In this document: positions 15,594-18,761 of the stretch, one piece after another
How positions within the stretch are numbered: the first letter of the stretch is position 1
Layout of the letters: the number at the start of each line of letters is the position of its first letter
Source: Pseudomonadota bacterium
GTDB taxonomy: Bacteria; Pseudomonadota; Gammaproteobacteria; Acidiferrobacterales; Acidiferrobacteraceae
Assembly (NCBI GenBank): GCA_021795255.1
Contig: JAJYPQ010000032.1
Location: 1-18,761 of the forward strand
Length of the DNA stretch: 18,761 nt
Direction: 5' to 3'
Notes under the pieces: model-generated
Told to the model about the DNA's origin: nothing
The model's database searches: none
Seen by the model: only the letters and a program-made list of their open reading frames with translations
Translations under genes and position numbers: made by a program

Positions 15594-16462
15594 GTGTGCT
15601 TATTCATAAAGGGACGCGGGTCATTTGCCAGGGCTTTACGGGCAAGCAAGGGACGTTTCATTGCCAACAGGCGATCGCGTATGGGACCAGCGTGGTGGGC
15701 GGCGTGACCCCGGGGAAAGGCGGTACACGCCATCTCGATCGTCCAGTGTTTGATACGGTCTCCGAGGCGGTGGCGGCTTTGTCCCCGGACGCCAGCGTGA
15801 TCTATGTGCCTCCGGTGGCGGCCGCCGATGCCATTTTGGAGGCGGCGGATGCCGGCATCGGGCTTGTGGTCTGCATTACGGAGGGCATACCGGTCGCCGA
15901 CATGGTCCGCGTGAAGGCCCTTTTACCACAGACGACGCGGCTCATAGGTCCCAATTGTCCGGGCGTCATTACCTCGGAGGAATGTAAGATCGGGATCATG
16001 CCTGGATCTATCCACCAGCGGGGCGTTGTCGGGATCGTGTCGCGCTCTGGAACCCTCACCTATGAAGCCGTCGCACAAACGACCGACGCCGGCCTTGGCC
16101 AAACCACCTGTATTGGCATAGGCGGTGACCCGATTCACGGTTTGAGCTTCGTGGACTGTCTGCGCCTCTTTGAGGCTGACGGGGCCACCGAAGCAATTTT
16201 GATGGTGGGCGAGATTGGCGGCGAGGAGGAGGAGGAAGCGGCCGAGTTTATCCGCGAGCACGTCACTAAACCTGTGGTCGCCTACATCGCTGGCCTCACC
16301 GCGCCCCCGGGGCGGCGCATGGGGCATGCTGGCGCCGTGATCGCAGGTTCGCGTGGCACAGCGCATGCGAAAAAGGCGGCGCTGGCGAGCGCGGGAGTTA
16401 CGGTCGCGGAGTCGCCGGCACACATGGGTCAAACGGTCGCGGCTTTATTGAGGTCGTCGTGA
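15590..16462 (+). CDS. sucD: Succinyl-CoA synthetase alpha subunit
   Basis: Catalytic alpha subunit carrying the phosphohistidine; 290 aa, normal size. The ATG overlaps the sucC stop (ATGA). The N-terminal CoA-binding Rossmann domain shows [40 protein letters not shown] and [20 protein letters not shown]. The ligase domain shows [60 protein letters not shown] and the active-site His246 in [13 protein letters not shown], the same number as in E. coli. Its partner SucC is directly upstream. The TGA overlaps the nadE GTG (GTGA), so synthesis of the NAD synthetase is likely coupled. No sucA, sucB or other citrate-cycle gene is seen in the window. Confidence 0.98.
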   Translation: MSVLIHKGTRVICQGFTGKQGTFHCQQAIAYGTSVVGGVTPGKGGTRHLDRPVFDTVSEAVAALSPDASVIYVPPVAAADAILEAADAGIGLVVCITEGIPVADMVRVKALLPQTTRLIGPNCPGVITSEECKIGIMPGSIHQRGVVGIVSRSGTLTYEAVAQTTDAGLGQTTCIGIGGDPIHGLSFVDCLRLFEADGATEAILMVGEIGGEEEEEAAEFIREHVTKPVVAYIAGLTAPPGRRMGHAGAVIAGSRGTAHAKKAALASAGVTVAESPAHMGQTVAALLRSS

Positions 16463-18075
16463 CTACCATCGCCTTGGGGCAAATGCGTTGCGAGGTGGGC
16501 GATCTTCACGGCAATGCCCAGCGCATGGAGGCTTTGGCGCTGCGGGCGATCACCGAACAGGGTGCGGATCTCATCGTGTTCCCGGAGCTGTCCCTCACGG
16601 GCTATCCCCCCGAAGACCTGCTTCTCAATGCGAGTTTTGTGGCGGAGGCCAAAGTGGCTCTCTTGGCGCTTGCGGCCCGGGTCGGCGGCATCGATATGTT
16701 GGTGGGGCTCCCGTGGGCGCAAGACGGCCAGCTCTACAATGCGGCGGCCTGGATCCATGCCCATAAGTTGGTCGGCCTCTACCGGAAACAGCTCTTGCCC
16801 AACTACGGGGTGTTTGACGAGCAGCGTTATTTTGGGTCGGGGGATCAGGTCCTCGTGCGGCCAGTGGCGGGCGTCTCGGTTGGCGTCACCATCTGCGAAG
16901 ACCTATGGGAGTCGGCCCCCGCTCGCGCCACGGTCGCAGCCGGTGCTCGTGTCCTGGTCAACATGAACGCCTCCCCGTATCACCGGGGGAAAGACCTGAT
17001 CCGTCTTGAGACTGGGCGCGCGCGCCAAGCGGAAACGGGTATGGCGATCGTCTATGTGAACATGATGGGAGCCCAGGATGAGCTGGTGTTTGATGGGGCG
17101 TCGTTTGTTTTGGGGCGCGACGGGCGGGTGGCGGTGCGGGCCCACGCATTTGAAGAGGATCTTGTGGTGGCGCGCTTTGATTCCGAAGGGCAGGCCCAAG
17201 ACGGGGACCAGCGCGTATGGCCGGTCCCGATCGCCGGGGTCTATCGGGCGCTCACGCTCGGCCTGCGCGAATATGTGCAAAAGAATGGCTTTGAGCAGGT
17301 CGTTTTGGGCTTATCGGGTGGCGTGGATTCGGCCCTGGCCTTGACACTCTGTTGTGATGCGTTCGCGGCTGACAAAGTACAAGCGGTCATGATGCCGTCG
17401 CGCTACACCCGGCCCATGAGTATCGAAGACGCGCGGATCCAGGCCGAGAAAGTGGGTGCTCGCTTGACGGTGGCGCCGATAGCCGAGATCTACACGGCCT
17501 TTGCGCAGACCTTAGATGGCCATTGGCAAGGCCCGGGCCACGCCTTGGCCACCGAAAATCTCCAAGCGCGTATTCGGGGAACGGTCTTGATGGCGCTCGC
17601 CAACGCCCAACGAGGCCTCGTCGTGGTGACGAGCAACAAGAGCGAACTCGCGGTCGGTTACACGACGCTCTATGGCGATATGGCAGGGGGATATGCACCC
17701 CTTAAGGATGTGTTTAAGACCGATGTGTATGCCTTGGCTTATTACCGAAACGGCTTGTCCGAGGTGATACCCGAGCGGGTCCTTACGCGGCCGCCTAGCG
17801 CCGAGCTCCGCTTTGATCAGAAGGACACGGATAGTCTTCCGCCGTATGACTTACTTGACGCCATTCTTTTGCGTATTGTGGAGCAAAATTGCGGGCGCCA
17901 AGAGCTGCTGGCTGCTGGCTACGATCCGCTCATCGTCGATCGTGTCCTCACACTTGTGCGCCTAGCGGAACACAAGCGCAAGCAAGCACCGCTTGGCACG
18001 CGCGTAAGCGCCCGCGCCTTCGGTCGCGATTGGCGCTATCCCGTGAGCGCCCGTTATGGCGTTGATAAGATGTGA
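16459..18075 (+). CDS. nadE: Glutamine-dependent NAD+ synthetase
   Basis: Last step of NAD synthesis: deamido-NAD + ATP + Gln gives NAD. It has 538 aa, typical of the two-domain bacterial form. The start is GTG overlapping the sucD stop (GTGA). The N-terminal nitrilase-type glutaminase domain has the triad Glu43 ([15 protein letters not shown]), Lys110 ([18 protein letters not shown]) and Cys146 ([10 protein letters not shown]). The C-terminal synthetase domain (from ~270) has the PP-loop [15 protein letters not shown] (Ser286-Ser291), then [60 protein letters not shown] and [20 protein letters not shown]. All key residues are intact. The last 22 bp overlap the 3' end of bamD on the other strand. 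Confidence 0.98.
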   Translation: MTTIALGQMRCEVGDLHGNAQRMEALALRAITEQGADLIVFPELSLTGYPPEDLLLNASFVAEAKVALLALAARVGGIDMLVGLPWAQDGQLYNAAAWIHAHKLVGLYRKQLLPNYGVFDEQRYFGSGDQVLVRPVAGVSVGVTICEDLWESAPARATVAAGARVLVNMNASPYHRGKDLIRLETGRARQAETGMAIVYVNMMGAQDELVFDGASFVLGRDGRVAVRAHAFEEDLVVARFDSEGQAQDGDQRVWPVPIAGVYRALTLGLREYVQKNGFEQVVLGLSGGVDSALALTLCCDAFAADKVQAVMMPSRYTRPMSIEDARIQAEKVGARLTVAPIAEIYTAFAQTLDGHWQGPGHALATENLQARIRGTVLMALANAQRGLVVVTSNKSELAVGYTTLYGDMAGGYAPLKDVFKTDVYALAYYRNGLSEVIPERVLTRPPSAELRFDQKDTDSLPPYDLLDAILLRIVEQNCGRQELLAAGYDPLIVDRVLTLVRLAEHKRKQAPLGTRVSARAFGRDWRYPVSARYGVDKM

Positions 18076-18761
18076 GCGCGCTTGAGTCTGGCAAGGTAAG
18101 GGCTTTTGGGAAAGTTGCGCGCTAGTACGCGCGCGGTATCCGCGCTAAGCCCGGTCATGCCCATGCGTTCATAGGCCATCGCCATAAGACCGAGGGCGTC
18201 AGCCATAGCCGGGGTGCGCGGGTAGTGCTCTATGACGAATTTGCAGCGATTCGCGGTGGCGACGTAAGCCCCGTGGATGTAATAGTAACGGGCGACGGCG
18301 ATGTTGTTTCGCGCCAGCATGTCCCTCAGGTAGTTGATTCGTTCCGCGGCGTCTGTAGCGTACCGGCTATGAGGATATTTGGTGACTATGGTTTCGAAGA
18401 CGCGCAGCGCTGCTCGGGCGGCGGTATCGTCGCGCCCACGGAGCTGATTGACGCCGAAGGCATGCTCGATGGTGCTCCGATTCTTATTGAAATCAATGAG
18501 GCCCTCGAGGTAGTAGGCGTAGGCCACGCGCCGATCGGCCGGGTGAAGGCGGATGAACCGTTTTGCGGCGTCAACGGCGGCCACCGGTTCGGAGTCCTTG
18601 TAGTAGGCGTAGGCGATGGCAATTTCGGCCTGGGCGGCATAACGCCCGTAGGGATAAGCGGCCTCGAGGCCTTGAAAGAGCCGGATCGCGCGCTCATAGT
18701 TGCCGCTCTTTAGGGACGTTACACCTTGGGCGTAGAAACGCTTCGCAGGCCAGAGATCAGA
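18054..18761 (-). CDS. bamD: Outer membrane assembly factor BamD, 5'-partial
   Basis: Essential outer-membrane lipoprotein of the BAM complex that folds beta-barrel proteins, in the periplasm. The frame is open through the window edge, so the start, signal peptide and lipobox Cys are missing; 235 aa are visible. Five TPR-like repeats follow the BamD order: FYAQGVTSLKSGNYERAIRL, ALIAYAYYKDSEP-like segment (AEIAIAYAYYKDSEP), AKRFIRLHPADRRVAYAYYL, ALRVFETIVTKYPHSRYATD with AAERINYLRDMLARNNIAVA, YYYIHGAYVATANRCKFVIE and PAMADALGLMAMAYERMGM. The spacer where E. coli has GFFGVDRSDRD reads AFGVNQLRGRDDTAARAAL. The TAA at 18056-18054 lies inside nadE, so the two genes are convergent and overlap by 22 bp. 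Confidence 0.94.
   Translation of the reverse strand, partial: SDLWPAKRFYAQGVTSLKSGNYERAIRLFQGLEAAYPYGRYAAQAEIAIAYAYYKDSEPVAAVDAAKRFIRLHPADRRVAYAYYLEGLIDFNKNRSTIEHAFGVNQLRGRDDTAARAALRVFETIVTKYPHSRYATDAAERINYLRDMLARNNIAVARYYYIHGAYVATANRCKFVIEHYPRTPAMADALGLMAMAYERMGMTGLSADTARVLARNFPKSPYLARLKRAHILSTP

Noticed and set aside
18225..18713. 162-codon plus-strand frame
   Set aside because: It is antisense to bamD, whose repeats match the family along the whole stretch; the plus frame has only Val/Gly-rich chance sequence.
1..18761. Mobile elements, prophage genes, CRISPR arrays or toxin–antitoxin pairs
   Set aside because: No transposase or integrase motifs, no regularly spaced repeats and no paired small toxin/antitoxin genes; the genes are mostly core functions.

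Overview
The window is an 18.8 kb, GC-rich, gene-dense stretch of bacterial core chromosome. The csp–clpS–clpA–infA–aat neighbourhood, the BamD sequence and the ClpA and IF-1 sequences all look gammaproteobacterial. Frequent GTG starts and stop/start overlaps indicate compact operons. I cannot name the species. Incomplete context (sucCD without sucAB here, two efflux modules) would fit an environmental or chemolithotrophic lineage, but that is inference. I see no transposase, integrase, CRISPR array, rRNA or tRNA.

Left part (1–5219, + strand): a tripartite RND efflux operon. It holds a 5'-truncated TolC-family outer-membrane protein, a membrane-anchored periplasmic adaptor and a 1017-aa RND pump, each joined to the next by a 4-nt ATGA overlap. 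It ends at a hairpin that serves the convergent cold-shock gene.

Middle part (5194–9886 and on to 10572): an N-degron proteolysis neighbourhood. A CspD-like cold-shock gene (-) diverges from clpS and clpA (+). A small conserved-looking hypothetical gene follows clpA and meets infA (-) tail to tail. Upstream of infA on the same strand lie bpt and aat. These two transferases add Leu/Phe to proteins and so create the N-degrons that ClpS delivers to ClpA. ClpP is not in the window.

The aat–bpt pair is the 3' end of a longer minus-strand series: short lipoprotein adaptor (13473–14330), TolC-type outer-membrane protein (11938–13326), COG3146/FemAB-like acyltransferase (10781–11908), a 70-aa unknown protein (10572–10784), aat, bpt. 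The last four are joined by 1- or 4-nt stop/start overlaps. The adaptor/TolC pair has no inner-membrane transporter beside it.

Right part (14331–18761): a divergent promoter region leads into sucC–sucD–nadE (+), again joined by 4-nt overlaps. This couples succinyl-CoA synthetase to glutamine-dependent NAD synthetase. bamD (-) converges on nadE, overlaps its 3' end by 22 bp and runs off the window at its 5' end.

I found no clearly new system. The best leads are the run of three GNAT/FemAB-like transferases with an embedded 70-aa protein, the hairpin-less adaptor without a pump, the RND pump with Glu in place of the usual TM10 Lys, and the unknown gene between clpA and infA.
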